Source of the DNA: Yponomeuta sedellus | Lineage: Eukaryota > Arthropoda > Insecta > Lepidoptera > Yponomeutidae | NCBI GenBank assembly: GCA_934045075.1 | Contig: OW203744.1 | Span: forward strand, 4,117,501-4,181,500 | Length of the DNA: 64,000 nucleotides | Direction of reading: 5' to 3' | Shown here: positions 9,531 through 19,989 of the stretch, piece by piece | How positions within the stretch are numbered: position 1 is the first letter of the stretch | Layout: every line of letters starts with the position of its first letter | The notes under the pieces: model-generated | Told to the model about the DNA's origin: nothing | What the model saw: the letters and a program-made list of their open reading frames with translations, nothing else | Databases searched by the model: none | Translations under genes and position numbers: made by a program

Positions 9531-9662
9531 TACTTAAGTATACGGTTTTAATTTGATCGGGATGTTTATACGCGTTTCCGATATAGAGAGTCTTCTTCAT
9601 GTTCTTGACAGGCAAAAGGACAAACGGACGGACGAACGTACAACCAAGTGATACTATAAGGG

Positions 9663-9880
9663 TTCGTCGTCAGGCTATACTAGTCCACTGCTAGACCTAC
9701 CCTCCCCTAAAGAGCGCCACGTTGTGCTATCATAGGGGGTAATAACCATTATCTCCACGGCATGCGGGTTGAGGATCGCAGTTTGGTGGAATTGTACTGC
9801 AGGGGGCGCTGCTGCGCACCCCCCGGTTTGTGTCCCTTAGTCGCCTTTTACGACACCCGCGGGAAGAATGGGCTTAAAAA
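9663..9880 (-). mobile_element. Family D retroposon
   Basis: An antisense copy from TCAGGCTATACTAGTCCACT to GCCTTTTACGACACCCGCGG, complete except at the 5' end. It lies 130 bp from the preceding D copy in the same orientation. Confidence 0.8.
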
Positions 9881-10062
9881 CTGCCTAATGCTTACTACAG
9901 ATGTCACCACTGTTGTGTGTACCATTAACTCCACAGTTCTCCATACTATTTTTGTAAACAAATTAATTGCTTTGTGAATAATATCATTATCTTTGTGGAT
10001 CCGTTGATTGCAAAATACGGTAATTTATTTATTTTTCAAGGAGCCTAAGAGAAAAAAAAACT

Positions 10063-10292
10063 ATACTTTTTTTATTTTTAATGCACTAACCCGTGCTAAG
10101 GACAAATTTAAAAACCTATTTAGAGGCTAAAAATTTCACCCATGCCGGGATTCGAACCCGCAACCTCTGGCTATCCGTGCCAGCGCTCTACCAATTGAGC
10201 CAATGGGCTCAATTGAGCGCTGGCACGGATAGCCAGAGGTTGCGGGTTCGAATCCCGGCATGGGTGAAATTTTTAGCCTTTTTTAGTTTTTT
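10063..10292 (-). mobile_element. Family B SINE, palindromic, with A-rich TSD
   Basis: The left end is the antisense 3' block (ATTTTTAATGCACTAACCCG), followed by the antisense tRNA-like region. A reverse turn near 10205-10215 leads into the sense tRNA-like region ending at GAAATTTTTAGCC. A-rich direct repeats of the form AGAAAAAAAACT flank it at about 10050-10062 and 10293-10304. Confidence 0.8.
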
Positions 10293-10304
10293 AGAAAAAA
10301 AACT

Positions 10305-11485
10305 GTTAGAGAAAGCTATCGGCAGAAAAAAATGGAAGGCTAGTACTTCGTCAAGACTTGTGATGCCCATTTTCAATTACTACGGACGCAATTCATATAC
10401 CTACAGGTGATGAATTTCTACACAAAGCTGTACACTCGAGACCAACAACAATACAATGTTGTGGTTCTTAGGAACACTCAACAGTGCTGCCGGTTACAAT
10501 AGGCTTTCAGTTTTTAACCTCATTGGGTTATAAGGGTTCCGTTATTCCTTAACAGTGACGGAACCCTAAAAGAGTTCGTTGACTTTTTTATTCTCGGTAA
10601 ACATTCTCCTCTTCCTTATATAATATATTATAACATCATAAATTACTTATTTGTAAGATAGCATGTGGTATGTCCGTTGTATAATGTATACTATAACGAT
10701 ATATTATAACTAGCTGCGCCACAGAAACAGTTTAAATACGAATCTCTTTAACATGGCAACGCAATAAAAATATCTTGGAGTTTGGCTTCAAAAACAGTTA
10801 TGATATCAATAAAATATTAGGCCCTTACATATGAAATTGGCGTTTCGTCGTACTGGCCACTTTGATCTGAAACATCTCTTTGATTAAAAAATTCAAATTT
10901 ATAAATATATTTCGCGGGTATATTTGAGTTTTGAAAACAGTCATTCATTTGTTTTTTGCTAATTTGTTTTTTCTTTGGCGTTGCTCTTCTCGCACAAAGG
11001 AGAACTTGAAATATTGCGTTATTTACGAGTACTACCATGGCACCAGTGCTGCAGAAACGGCTCTAGGGCTGTATCGCGGCGGTCGGTGTCGCGAAAGAAA
11101 ACACAGCACGGCCAACTAATAAATAAGTTATACACTCTGAATAACTATTTGACGTATATCAATTTAAACTGGTTTAATCGCATTTAACGTACAAATAACC
11201 AGTTTTTCAGACCTCGCATAACGGCTGTATACACAGCTCATAACCTTTATTAGTAACGCCGAGCGTGTTTTTCGTTCTAACGTTTTCGTTCTGGAAATGT
11301 CGTCCTGGGGAACAAGTCCCGCTCGTCTTAAGTCAGACTTTGTCTCTATGTGCTCCTAGTTCCACGCAACTCCTTTCATTGTCATTGCATCATTATTGCG
11401 TCATTGAGTAACGAGCATCCAAAACATCATCCCAAACTTTCACATTCATGTTATTAATAGCTTAAAATCTTAAATTTTATTAATA
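10305..11485. other. No gene recognised
   Basis: Unassigned, apart from a short GGTTCCGTTATTCC...GGAACCCT inverted pair at about 10527-10570 that resembles ends of repeat H. Short open frames overlapping on both strands at 10817-11187 have no recognisable domain. Confidence 0.5.
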
Positions 11486-11486
11486 A

Positions 11487-11678
11487 CTAGTTGACCCAGC
11501 CAACTTCGTACCGCCTAACAGTCGCACGTGACGGGTTAATTTTTTTATTTTTCTCTCCGTAAGAACCATCCCCGTACTTTAAGGAATATTCTAAAAAAGA
11601 ATTAGCGAAATCGGTTCAGCTGCTCTCGAGATTTGCGCTTAGCAACACATTCAGCGATGCATTTTTATATTATAGAAG
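11487..11678 (+). mobile_element. LINE 3'-end repeat G, copy 1
   Basis: The block starts AGTTGACCCAGCCAACTTCG and contains CCGCCTAACAGTCG, CTCTCCGTAAGAACCATCC and GAAATCGGTTCAGCTGCTC. It ends TTTTTATATTATAGA. It is widely repeated: next copy adjacent, others at 29231, 48709, 52880 and 54834. Confidence 0.75.
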
Positions 11679-11876
11679 ACTAGCTGACCCAGCGGACTTC
11701 GTACCGCCTAACAGTCGATTCTTTAAATAATATTTTTTTAATTTTTCTCTCCGTAAGAACCATCCTTGTACTTACTTCAAGGAATATTATAAAAAAAGAA
11801 TTAGCGAAATCGGTTCAGATGCTCTCGAGATTTGCGCTTACCAACACATTCGGGGATTCATTTTTATATAATAGAT
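11679..11876 (+). mobile_element. LINE 3'-end repeat G, copy 2 (tandem)
   Basis: A head-to-tail second copy starting AGCTGACCCAGCGGACTTCG directly follows the first. Either two insertions used the same AT-rich end or this is a tandem duplication. Confidence 0.75.
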
Positions 11877-12093
11877 AAATTTTAAAATTATCAAAAGCGC
11901 ACCGTTAACTTAATATTCGTAGCTACTTGTTGCAAAGCATTATCCGATATCAGCTCGTTATTCGCCGAGTATCAATATCGGTGGGGCATTAAGATGCCGA
12001 TGGCCTGGCGCATGCCTTTAGGGTATAAGGTGAACGTTTTACGGGGGTATTCTGAGCGTTGTTCAATAGAAATAGATATATAAAATTACAACA

Positions 12094-12357
12094 CGGGTTA
12101 GCACATTAAAAATAATATAATCGTGTGGGTACAGCGATACGAGTATCATTCCGATGTAAAAACCTAACTGCAAAGTAGATACTCGGGGCTTCAAGTGATG
12201 CAAATTACTACAGCCAGATGTTGCTGCCTGTACGTAATACAGAGAGTATTGAAGAGGTTCGAAATTTCACTGATGCCTGTAAGTCGCCCATTAGCTCAGT
12301 TGGGAGAGCGCTGGCACGGTTAGCCATGGAATTTTTAGCCTCTAAATAGGTTTTTAA
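12094..12357 (+). mobile_element. Family B SINE, sense copy showing the long 5' body
   Basis: The order is GGGTTAGCACATTAAAAATA, a body with CTAACTGCAAAGTAGATACT, CGTAATACAGAGAGTATT, the tRNA-like region (deleted after GGCACGGTTAGCC) and GCCTCTAAATAGGTTTTTAA. The flanks AATTACAACA and AAATACAACA form a probable imperfect TSD. This copy shows that the terminal 3' block also occurs at the 5' end, as if units were arranged in tandem. Confidence 0.7.
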
Positions 12358-12394
12358 AAATACAACATTTATTTAACTGCACAATACTCAAATT

Positions 12395-12475
12395 CTGTTG
12401 TGCTCATGTTGTGTTAATTGTCTGTTTTTTTTTCTGTAATGTTGGTATAATAAATGTCTTTCTTTCTTTCAATAA
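12395..12475 (+). repeat. SINE-like tail, TTGGTATAATAAATG + CTTT
   Basis: Second copy of the tail at 7330, with GTTGTGTTAATTGTCTG before the shared AATAAATG phrase and a short CTTT array. Confidence 0.6.
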
Positions 12476-12871
12476 TCCAATACAACTCATGGTTTACTAT
12501 AACAATTTGATGTACGATTTGTACATTGCTAAGCTGATAAATCCACAGGTAAACGAATATAAATACTAGTTGAACTATATTGCGCAGAAACATTCCAACC
12601 CACAATGAGTATATTATAATATATATTATATTCATCTTAAGTTAAATACAAAGCTTGTTTGTATGTACACGATATCATTGTACAATTCGAACTTACTAGG
12701 TAGAAACCTGTGTCTTAGGGATCATTGCCTTTGTCTGGTGCAGTTGATGTCTTTGTCTGGTTGCAAAAGTCAAATTGGAAATCGCGAGTCTTTGAAACAA
12801 CGAGCATACTTCGAATTCTGAGTTTCTCAATTGTAAATCTCAATTTAATATTCAAAAAGTAATACATTTAA
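12476..12871. other. No gene or repeat recognised
   Basis: AT-rich sequence with short ORFs only, including one of 73 codons on the minus strand that is rich in Ile and Tyr and looks non-coding. Confidence 0.5.
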
Positions 12872-13231
12872 GCGCTCGTGACCTAGTGGAACCGAGTGAT
12901 TGGAATCAATTACTTGGGTTAAGCAGCTGCAGCGCGGTCAGCTGCTGGATGGGTGAACATCCCGTGACTATTGCTTGTGGCATATTGCGAGCACTTCGGT
13001 GCTTCGCAAGGCATGTTAGGCAGTTTGTGCCGGCTGTTATGTATTGGCAGTCGTTAAACATAGCAGATGCCTTATGGGCGGCTTGATAACTTCTGACTGT
13101 AAGGCCCGCCACGGTCTTACAATCCTCCACCAGCTCAAACTTGGCCCTAGTGGTGGAGTATGGCCTAATCTTCCTGCGATGCAGGAAGAGACCCATACCC
13201 CAGCAGTGGGGACATAGAAGTGTTGCTATCG
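12872..13231 (+). mobile_element. 5S-SINE, full length
   Basis: A full-length copy from GCGCTCGTGACCTAG to GTTGCTATCG. The 5S-like box region is more diverged (GCGCGGTCAGCTGCTGGATG), consistent with an older insertion. No TSD is retained. Confidence 0.85.
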
Positions 13232-13559
13232 AATCGTTCTTTTTTTTGCCATAACGTTTCATCTCAGTTCGAACTGTTGCAACAGAAACAGAATACGCCC
13301 TGGCGGTTTGATATTAGCAAATTCCTAATAGTTAAATGGACTCACGGCAGACGTGTTATGGCAGAGGTCAGGTAGAGGCGGGTCTCGATTTAAGCTCTCG
13401 GACCTGGGGCACACAGGAAAGACTTGTGACGAGGGCACGGAAAGGACAAGACGCCCCGTCTCTCTTGTGTGAGGTATATCTCGTTCCTCCAGGCGCTACG
13501 TGTTTCGAAAGCCTTCAATGGAATAAAAATCATAACTTGTGTTCTATGTAGTCTGTAAA

Positions 13560-13665
13560 CATTCCACTGCAGGGCACAGGCCTTCTGTCAGAGAGAGTGT
13601 AGGCTTAATTTCCACACATGCCCACGTCGGATTGGCAAGTTCAAGCGCTAGGGTAGGTATCCTAA
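13560..13665 (-). mobile_element. SINE family E fragment
   Basis: It shares CAGAGAGAGTGTAGGC, TGCCCACGTCGGATTGGCAA and TTCAAGCGCT with copies at 8404 and 55305. Confidence 0.55.
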
Positions 13666-14228
13666 TATCGCATTTCATGGATAAATAAATAATGGTTTAA
13701 ATGAGCCCAGATCATTGCTATAATTTTTATAGGCAAGAAGAATAAAACATGACACGTTAAATCTGTGGGAAAATAGCTCGCGGTGTTATGGCGTAGAATT
13801 CGACGGGCCGACATCCCAAAGCTTTAGCTTTATTATTGTCTTCTATTATTATAACTTTTTTTAATTTTTTCCTCTGTCCATTCCGACTTCTTACTATTTT
13901 GGTCATGAGCACTATATAAAACTTTCGTAGCTCTGTGGTAAATTTCACTTCATCAACAATATTTCTAGATGGAGCAGGAACACGTGACTTATTCAACCAA
14001 TCAGAGCGCAGGTGGCGTTTTGTTAATGCTTATTTATTAATTTACGCTTGAGTTTGGTAAGTTCATCAATTTGCGAAAATGTGTGCGTAAGATAAGACAA
14101 TATATCTCTCGTATACAAACCTACGAAAGTTTATAAATTTCCTAGGAAAATTGTAAAACTGGCGGATGTTGTTATTTTCCGGTGACATATATCTTGCGTA
14201 GTAAACGCCATAGATAAGTATATTTAAC
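13666..14228. other. No gene recognised
   Basis: A 79-codon minus-strand open frame (13757-13996) is basic and has no motif I recognise. The rest is unassigned. Confidence 0.45.
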
Positions 14229-14375
14229 TGTAAACGCGTGCCCACCGCGGATTGAACGGATGGACGCGGATGATCACCTCAGATAGTCGGTTTCCTCACG
14301 ATGTTTTCCTTCACGGTTAGCGAATGGTATTGCTGGTATAACTGTACAAATGTGCGTAACTTAAAAAACAAGGTC
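14229..14375 (-). mobile_element. SINE family E fragment
   Basis: GCGTGCCCACCGCGGATTG is followed by CCTCACGATGTTTTCCTTCAC and a GCGAATGGTATTGC block typical of the family. Confidence 0.6.
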
Positions 14376-14404
14376 ATTGCAACATGCCTTTTTACCTTTT
14401 ACCA

Positions 14405-14520
14405 CCCCTATAGAACTGCAGGCAGATGCTGGATGCGGCAAGCTGAAGACAGGGCGCTATGGCGCTCATTAGGAGAGGGCTATGTCCAGCAGTGGACTAA
14501 CATATAGCCTGAAGTAGAAA
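14405..14520 (+). pseudogene. LINE (RTE-like) ORF C-terminus and 3' end
   Basis: The plus-strand frame ends with the peptide CWMRQAEDRALWRSLGEGYV and then QQWTNI before a stop at 14505-14507. A Trp-rich end followed by GxxYxQQW is the usual C-terminus of insect RTE-type reverse-transcriptase polyproteins. The DNA continues into ATATAGCCTGAAG. The upstream polymerase is missing, so this is a 5'-truncated dead copy. Its last ~80 bp match the tails of the family D retroposons, which suggests that this LINE supplies their transposition machinery. Confidence 0.7.
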
Positions 14521-15128
14521 AAGATGAAGAAGAACATCCCCTTTAGTACATTTTCTATGGATGTAAATTGGAAAGACGTAGCGTCTTCTCCGCGCCCTTG
14601 CCCCACGTCCTCTGTGTGTGTCCCAAGCCCTCGTCCGAGCCATTATGATGCAGGGTGCAAAAGTGAAATTCTGACACGCTTAAAGCCGCGTTTTCACGTT
14701 CTTAGCACACTCGCACCGAGTGATCAATTTTTAACCGACTTCAAAAAAAGGAGGTTCTTAGTTTGTCATGTTTTTTATCATTTTGTATGTATGTTCTCCG
14801 ATTACTCGAAGACGCATGGACCGATTAAGACATTTTTTTTTTAAAGACAGCACGCTTCGTTTTAGTATGAATATGAAATATGTATCGGCTTCATAAGTAG
14901 GTACATAAGATAAGATAAAAGTATTCTTTTTTATACACTGGAAAAAAACAACAAATGCAAAATAATTACAAAGGTAGGTACCATAGTACAATTGGCAGCG
15001 GTACATACGTACATAAATAAATTATAAATACAATAATATAAAATAAAAGAAAATTTATATAAAGTAGGTATGTTATGCTCGCATAATACATACTTACGTA
15101 CATACGAGTACATACATCGGTATCGATC
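14521..15128. other. No gene; dispersed TE-like scrap at 14730-14830
   Basis: TTAACCGACTTCAAAAAAAGG and GATTACTCGAAGACGCATGG are phrases I associate with dispersed lepidopteran repeats, but the element type cannot be assigned. The remainder is AT-rich and unassigned. Confidence 0.4.
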
Positions 15129-15262
15129 GATATCAACCCTTAATAAGTCCCCACTGTTGGTGCACAGGTCTCTTCCTGTATAGTAGGAAGGTTAGGCCAT
15201 ACTCCACCACGGGGGCCAAGTCCGGGTTGGTGGAGGATTGTATGACAGTGGCGTTTTGGCGG
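15129..15262 (-). mobile_element. 5S-SINE, truncated
   Basis: 3' third only, antisense, from GATATCAACCC to GACAGTGGCG. Confidence 0.85.
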
Positions 15263-15345
15263 AATTTAGCAAAGTACTATACTCATCACATTTTAACTCA
15301 TACATAACAACTAAATCGGTTGTTGATATAATATTAAAATGTGAA

Positions 15346-15705
15346 GCGTTCGGCCTAGATGAACCGAGTGATTGGAATTAATCACTTGGTTACGCAACAA
15401 TAGGCGCGGTCAGGTACAGGATGGGTGAGCGTCCCGTGACTACCGCTAATGGCATTTTTCCAAGCGCTTCTGTGCTTCGCAAGGCACGTTAAGCCGTTGG
15501 TGCCGGCTGTCATATAATAGCAGTCGTTAAGCCATATCAGAGGCTTTATGGGCGCCTAGCTAGCTTCTAACAGTAAGGCCCGCCACTGTCTTACAATCCT
15601 CGGCCAACCCGGACTTGGCGCCCGTGGTGGAGTATTGGCCAACCTTCCTGCAATGCAGGAAGAGACCCGTTCCCCAGCAGTGGGGACATACAAGGGTTAA
15701 TAACG
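15346..15705 (+). mobile_element. 5S-SINE, full length
   Basis: The box blocks TAGGCGCGGTCAGGTACAGG and ATGGGTGAGCG are intact. It ends GGGTTAATAACG. It lies 83 bp from an inverted truncated copy, so the two could pair as a hairpin. Confidence 0.88.
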
Positions 15706-16069
15706 AACCAAATCGGAACGCGATAGCACATTAAAATATTATCAGAAACATTTGAGATGGTGTCAGACATTAAGGCACACTCTTTGTTGTACATTAAGTC
15801 ATAAGAATCGTGAGAATCTCCTAATATTCAGTCAGGGCACACTAAGTAGATTATACAGAGCTTTAATAGGCTCGAATGTAGGTAGGTCTACACCGATTGT
15901 GATGGCTTATTTATCCAGCCGGATATTATATGCGGCCGGAATAAGAAAAACATCCGGTGTAAACAAAGATGGTGTTCTTTTAAGGTTAGGTACAAATGAT
16001 ACTACGTGTCACTTTGGTTTCTCAGGCATTTGCAAATTTTCACGACTTTCCATACCTACTTATATACTT

Positions 16070-16384
16070 ACATACATACATACATACATATATACATACA
16101 TACATACATACATACATACATACATACATACATACATACATACATACATACATACATACATACATACATACATACATACATACATACATACATACATACA
16201 TACATACATACATACATACATACATACATACATACATACATACATACATACATACATACATACATACATACATACATACATACATACATACATACATACA
16301 TACATACATACATACATACATACATACATACATACATACATACATACATACATACATACATACATACATACATACATACATACA
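16070..16384. repeat. TACA tetranucleotide microsatellite, ~79 units
   Basis: A nearly pure (TACA)n array of about 315 bp has one ATATATAC interruption near 16089. Open frames across it on both strands encode only Tyr-Ile-His-Thr or Met-Tyr-Val-Cys repeats and are artefacts of the array. Confidence 0.98.
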
Positions 16385-16489
16385 CACCACTCATTAGTAG
16401 CTGCATGCACGTATACCATTTTCAAGTACTTTTTATCAGGCCTATCGCTAATCCAATTCCTATTTTGTCGACGTATGTCCGCCTGAACC

Positions 16490-16564
16490 CGGGAAGCCCA
16501 AGACAGGGATAAATGTAAGGAGAAAGAGGAGGCCTACACCCAGCAATGGGTGCCCCGAAAATAA
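16490..16564 (+). pseudogene. LINE ORF C-terminal remnant (EEAYTQQW)
   Basis: The frame reads REAQDRDKCKEKEEAYTQQW plus four residues and a stop at 16562-16564. This is a second, different RTE-like C-terminus with the same YxQQW ending. The DNA GGCCTACACCCAGCAATGGG resembles the tail of the 5S-SINE (CCCAGCAGTGGGG). Confidence 0.6.
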
Positions 16565-16694
16565 AATAAATTAAAACAATTTAATGAATTAAAATTTAAA
16601 ATATGTAAATATAAATTAAAATTTATTTATTTAAATTTAATAATTAATTATCTAACCTAAAATTATGTTACATGTAATAATATAATATTGGCCT

Positions 16695-17045
16695 TTTTGC
16701 ATCTACTTAATGAGATGATTTATACAGCGTCCAGTGGTATCTTCACTCACACTAGATGGGTGAAGGGACCACTCCGACGCTGTAGTGCCTGGGTCATGGT
16801 TTTATAGATGGTGTAGGCTTGCCCAGCACCTATACCATCCTGACAGCTTAGTCGGCCTAGCCCACAGGAAAGACTAGTCAATACGTGCGGAGCCAACCAA
16901 GCCGCGGGTTTCCTCACGATGTTTTCCTTCACCGTTAGCGTGTGGTATTGCGACTGCAAATTCGCAAATGTACGTAACTTTGAAATTAAACAAAGTCATT
17001 GATACATGCCCGCACTCGGGATCGAACCTGGGGCTCTCGCTTGCC
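16695..17045 (-). mobile_element. tRNA-headed SINE family C, nearly full length
   Basis: The antisense tRNA-like box B is GGGATCGAACCTGGG near 17015. The body shares CATTGATACATGCCCGCACT, AGTCAATACGTGCGGAGCC, CTAGATGGGTGAAGGGACC and CATCTACTTAATGAGATGAT with 29677 and 55673. Part of the tRNA head is lost at the right end. Confidence 0.8.
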
Positions 17046-17274
17046 AGTCCATGGCAATGTTACATGTAACTAGGGAATAAAGGCTATTTTTATTTTTATT
17101 TATTTCATTTATGTCCGCCTGGGACGTTACATACTGGGCCTTACAACCACTGACCTGACATTTTCTTCTTTCTTTTTTGATTCTCTCTCTATTTCTATTT
17201 AGCACGGATGTGCTATTTAGACTCTTTTTGAGCATGGACAAAAAATAAAAAATATATTCGAGAAATCTTGGACG

Positions 17275-17485
17275 ACCACTGTGGCGCAGCGGTAGCGCAT
17301 CTGCCTACCATGCAAGAGGTTCCGGGTTCAACCCCGGCTGGGGACAAAAAAAAACTCCAGGTCTTGGATGTTCACATGTTTGTGATGTCGTTGTTTCTGG
17401 TTCCCACGACACAGGGTATCCTAGTGTGGGGCCAGAAGCAATGTATGTGCCTGTATGTAAATGTTATGTTATGTAATCTGAAATC
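17275..17485 (+). mobile_element. tRNA-headed SINE (GTGGCGCAGCGGTAGCGC)
   Basis: The tRNA-like head at 17275-17346 has box A GTGGCGCAGCGGTAGCGC and box B GGTTCCGGGTTCAACCCC. After an A-run comes a body with GGTTCCCACGACACAGGGTA and GTGTGGGGCCAGAAGCAATG. That body recurs without the head at 55015-55100, and the head alone recurs antisense at 51948-52016. It is a SINE, not a tRNA gene. Confidence 0.8.
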
Positions 17486-17538
17486 CACGCAACGCAAAAG
17501 GTATTTACTTGAAAAAGTAAATACTTACCTTTCCTAAG

Positions 17539-17693
17539 AAAACACCGAAGTTTTGTCCAGGCCGGTCTCTTGATGTCCTCGGTAACTTGAGGGACTTTTT
17601 GTCCTTCGTGTACGTGATTCGAAACAATTTATAAGAGAACTATATCGCCGGACAAAAAGTACTCGGATAGTACCGCGTCTGCGCAGGCCTTAA
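17539..17693 (+). mobile_element. MITE J, right half
   Basis: It matches the right half of the MITE at 30082-30474: TTTTGTCCAG, CTTGATGTCCTCGGTAACTT, GAGGGACTTTTTGT and the end GTCTGCGCAGGCCTTA. The left TIR is absent. Confidence 0.7.
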
Positions 17694-18793
17694 TGGCTCT
17701 CGAATTCGTCTCGAGATTTTCTTGGAGTCTTTTTGTAAAAAATCAGGAATGTTCGGTACATAACATTATTAAATCACGTTCATTTTACTACGATGTACCA
17801 CCCATAATTTAGGACTTATTCAAATAAATACGTTTATTTATTGTCCGTTCGTTTCACTACCATGCGTCAATCTGTTTGACAAGGCCCTTTTTCTCAAATC
17901 GGGTGAAGCAAAATAAAATTACCTGCATTATTATGAATTAGGTTGTTAAAAAAAATCCGCATCAAGTTTTAATATGTAAAATAACACACATAAACTATAT
18001 AGATATGGAGTTTTAGAACAGAATACAGTTTATCTGTACCAACTAGAAAATAAATTAGTCAAGTGGTGAGGCAGCCTCCCAATACAATAACATAAATTAA
18101 TAAAAGGAGTATTATTGTTGTGATAACCTGGAAGAGTGACTGCTTATTTATTTATTTGGAACACAAAACAGTTGCAGACAATTATAAAAAGGCTGCTATG
18201 TCTATTCATTGTACAAAAAAAAATATGGTTATGTCAATACTAAAGATTCTTTACTAACTGTAGCCGCAACTTCGTACGCCTGGATCACGGCTCAATCGCA
18301 TATTTATGAAAGAAATAACGTCAATCCGTTACTCATTTGTTCATTCATTTGTTTTTGTAATGAAACAAAGTAACAAACACTCCCTTGTTTTAGGATTGAC
18401 TCGGCTGTGTCTCGGCCTGGCTCGATCGATGAAAATAAATAGCGAAAGGAAATTAAAATCGTGTTGAAGTTAAAAGTCTTTTGCAGTATTTTCTTTTGCA
18501 ACTGTCAACGTAATGCCATTATGTGCTGATATTTTAAAATTGTCATCTTAAAACATTGTTCATGATTTTAATGAAAATGTCATTTTTTCGTAGCTATGAT
18601 GTTACACCTGTACATCACATCACATCATCACACAAAACTATGCTGTTGATTGGAGAAATTACTCAGAGCTAGTCTATGCACATAAATAATTGAAGAGAGT
18701 GTAGCTTATGTAAGACTGGTTAATCAATTAATGAATATCATCGTTAGTGTTACCAGTAGAGTCGATGAATTAAACACAAACAAATGTATATGT
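17694..18793. other. No gene or clear repeat
   Basis: AT-rich and unassigned. Only short open frames occur, none with a known motif. Confidence 0.5.
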
Positions 18794-18975
18794 ATGTCCC
18801 TACCGCTGGGGCACGGGTCTCTTCCTGCATCACAGTAAGATTAGGCCATATCACCACGGACACCAAGTCCGGGTTTGGTGGAGAATCGTAAGACAGTAGC
18901 GGGCCTTGCTGCCAGAATTTATCAAGCCGCCTATAAGACACCAACGTGCCTCGCGAATTACGGAAGGTCGGAAAA
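18794..18975 (-). mobile_element. 5S-SINE, internally deleted
   Basis: It runs antisense from TGTCCCTACCGCTGGGGCAC and jumps from the AAGCCGCC block to CACCAACGTGCC, so the middle of the element is missing. Confidence 0.8.
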
Positions 18976-19453
18976 AATCACACAGACTGAACTAATAATT
19001 TCTATAGTTACATTACATAAAAATGTATTAGTTGCACATAGAAAAAAAATTGCTTTGTAAAACTGGTAAGATCTGTCCGAAAGTACAATCTTACAGACAG
19101 CAAATCAATCTTTACATCCGTGCACCGTCTTCATTACAGTAAATTTGCAACTTAAATGTGCAGGTTGATGTGCTCTCATCTGTACTACCCCAGAACGACC
19201 AATCTGTCACTGACAGTCGCCATCTTGAATCCGCCATATTGGAAGTTGGAATAACAAAAGACAGTCGGATTGATCTAGATAAAACCGCCCTGGGCAACGC
19301 TGTTCGCAAATCCATCCTAACTAACTGCACGTTTTAAAGATAACAGAAGGCCCTGTCAGATCTGGCTGGCCCTGAAACTCCGGAAATGGTAACAGGAGAC
19401 TGAATAGACTGATGTTTAAAGTGTGTAATAGAGATTATATTCTTTTTAGTGCA
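18976..19453. other. No gene recognised
   Basis: Unassigned sequence. A 72-codon minus-strand frame at 19112-19330 has no motif. Confidence 0.45.
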
Positions 19454-19615
19454 CTGTACGTAATACAGAGAGTATTGTACAGAGGTTCAAAATTTCCCTG
19501 ATGCCGGTGAGTCGCCCATTAGCTCAGTTGGAAGAGCGCTTGCACGGATAGCCAGAGGTCGCGGGTTCGAATCCAGGCATGGGTGGAATTTTTAGCCTCT
19601 AAATAGATTTTTAAA
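19454..19615 (+). mobile_element. Family B SINE, sense copy with foldable tRNA-like head
   Basis: The tRNA-like region is at about 19513-19583. Box A is TTAGCTCAGTTGGAAGAGCG and box B GGTCGCGGGTTCGAATCC. In the family consensus the anticodon-arm bases CTGGC/GCCAG can pair around a 7-base loop; here one arm base is changed (CTTGC). It is followed by GCCTCTAAATAGATTTTTAA. Confidence 0.8.
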
Positions 19616-19638
19616 AGTGTATAAGAGAGTCTAAGCAA

Positions 19639-19800
19639 AAAGGTTAGGCCATACTCTACCAGGGGGGCATGTCCTGGTCGGTGGAGGATTGTAAGGCAGC
19701 GGCGGGCCTTAGTGTCAGAAGTTATCAAGCCGCCCTTAAGGCCTCTGATAAGGCTTAACCGGCACTTTGCCTTACAAAGCACGGAAAAGCTCGGAATAAA
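19639..19800 (-). mobile_element. 5S-SINE, truncated
   Basis: Antisense middle portion, from AGGTTAGGCCATACTC to AAAGCACGGAA, missing the extreme 3' end and the 5S-like head. Confidence 0.82.
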
Positions 19801-19867
19801 TGACTCTAGAGTCTTGGCTCTGCTTAGGTGTAGATTAATGGAAGTTAAGATAGCCATAAACATTGGG

Positions 19868-19989
19868 CTTTCCATCTTCGTAATAAGATGATTCACGCAG
19901 CGTCCAGTGGCGCCTTCACTCACACTAGATGGGTGAAGGGACCACTCGGATGTTGTAGTGCCTAGGACATGGTTTTATAGATGGTATAG
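19868..19989 (-). mobile_element. SINE family C, 3' fragment
   Basis: CGTCCAGTGGCGCC, CTAGATGGGTGAAGGGACC and GGACATGGTTTTATAGATGG match the other C copies. Confidence 0.75.

Noticed and set aside
15752..16512. Long open frames (up to 244 codons) with Tyr-Ile-His-Thr repeats on plus and Met-Tyr-Val-Cys repeats on minus
   Set aside because: They are translations of the TACA microsatellite in all frames; the unique flanks have no coding features.
19513..19583. tRNA genes (also at 17275, 51948, 62 and inside every family B, C or E SINE)
   Set aside because: Boxes A and B are present and some fold, but each is joined to a repeated SINE body and present in many diverged copies.
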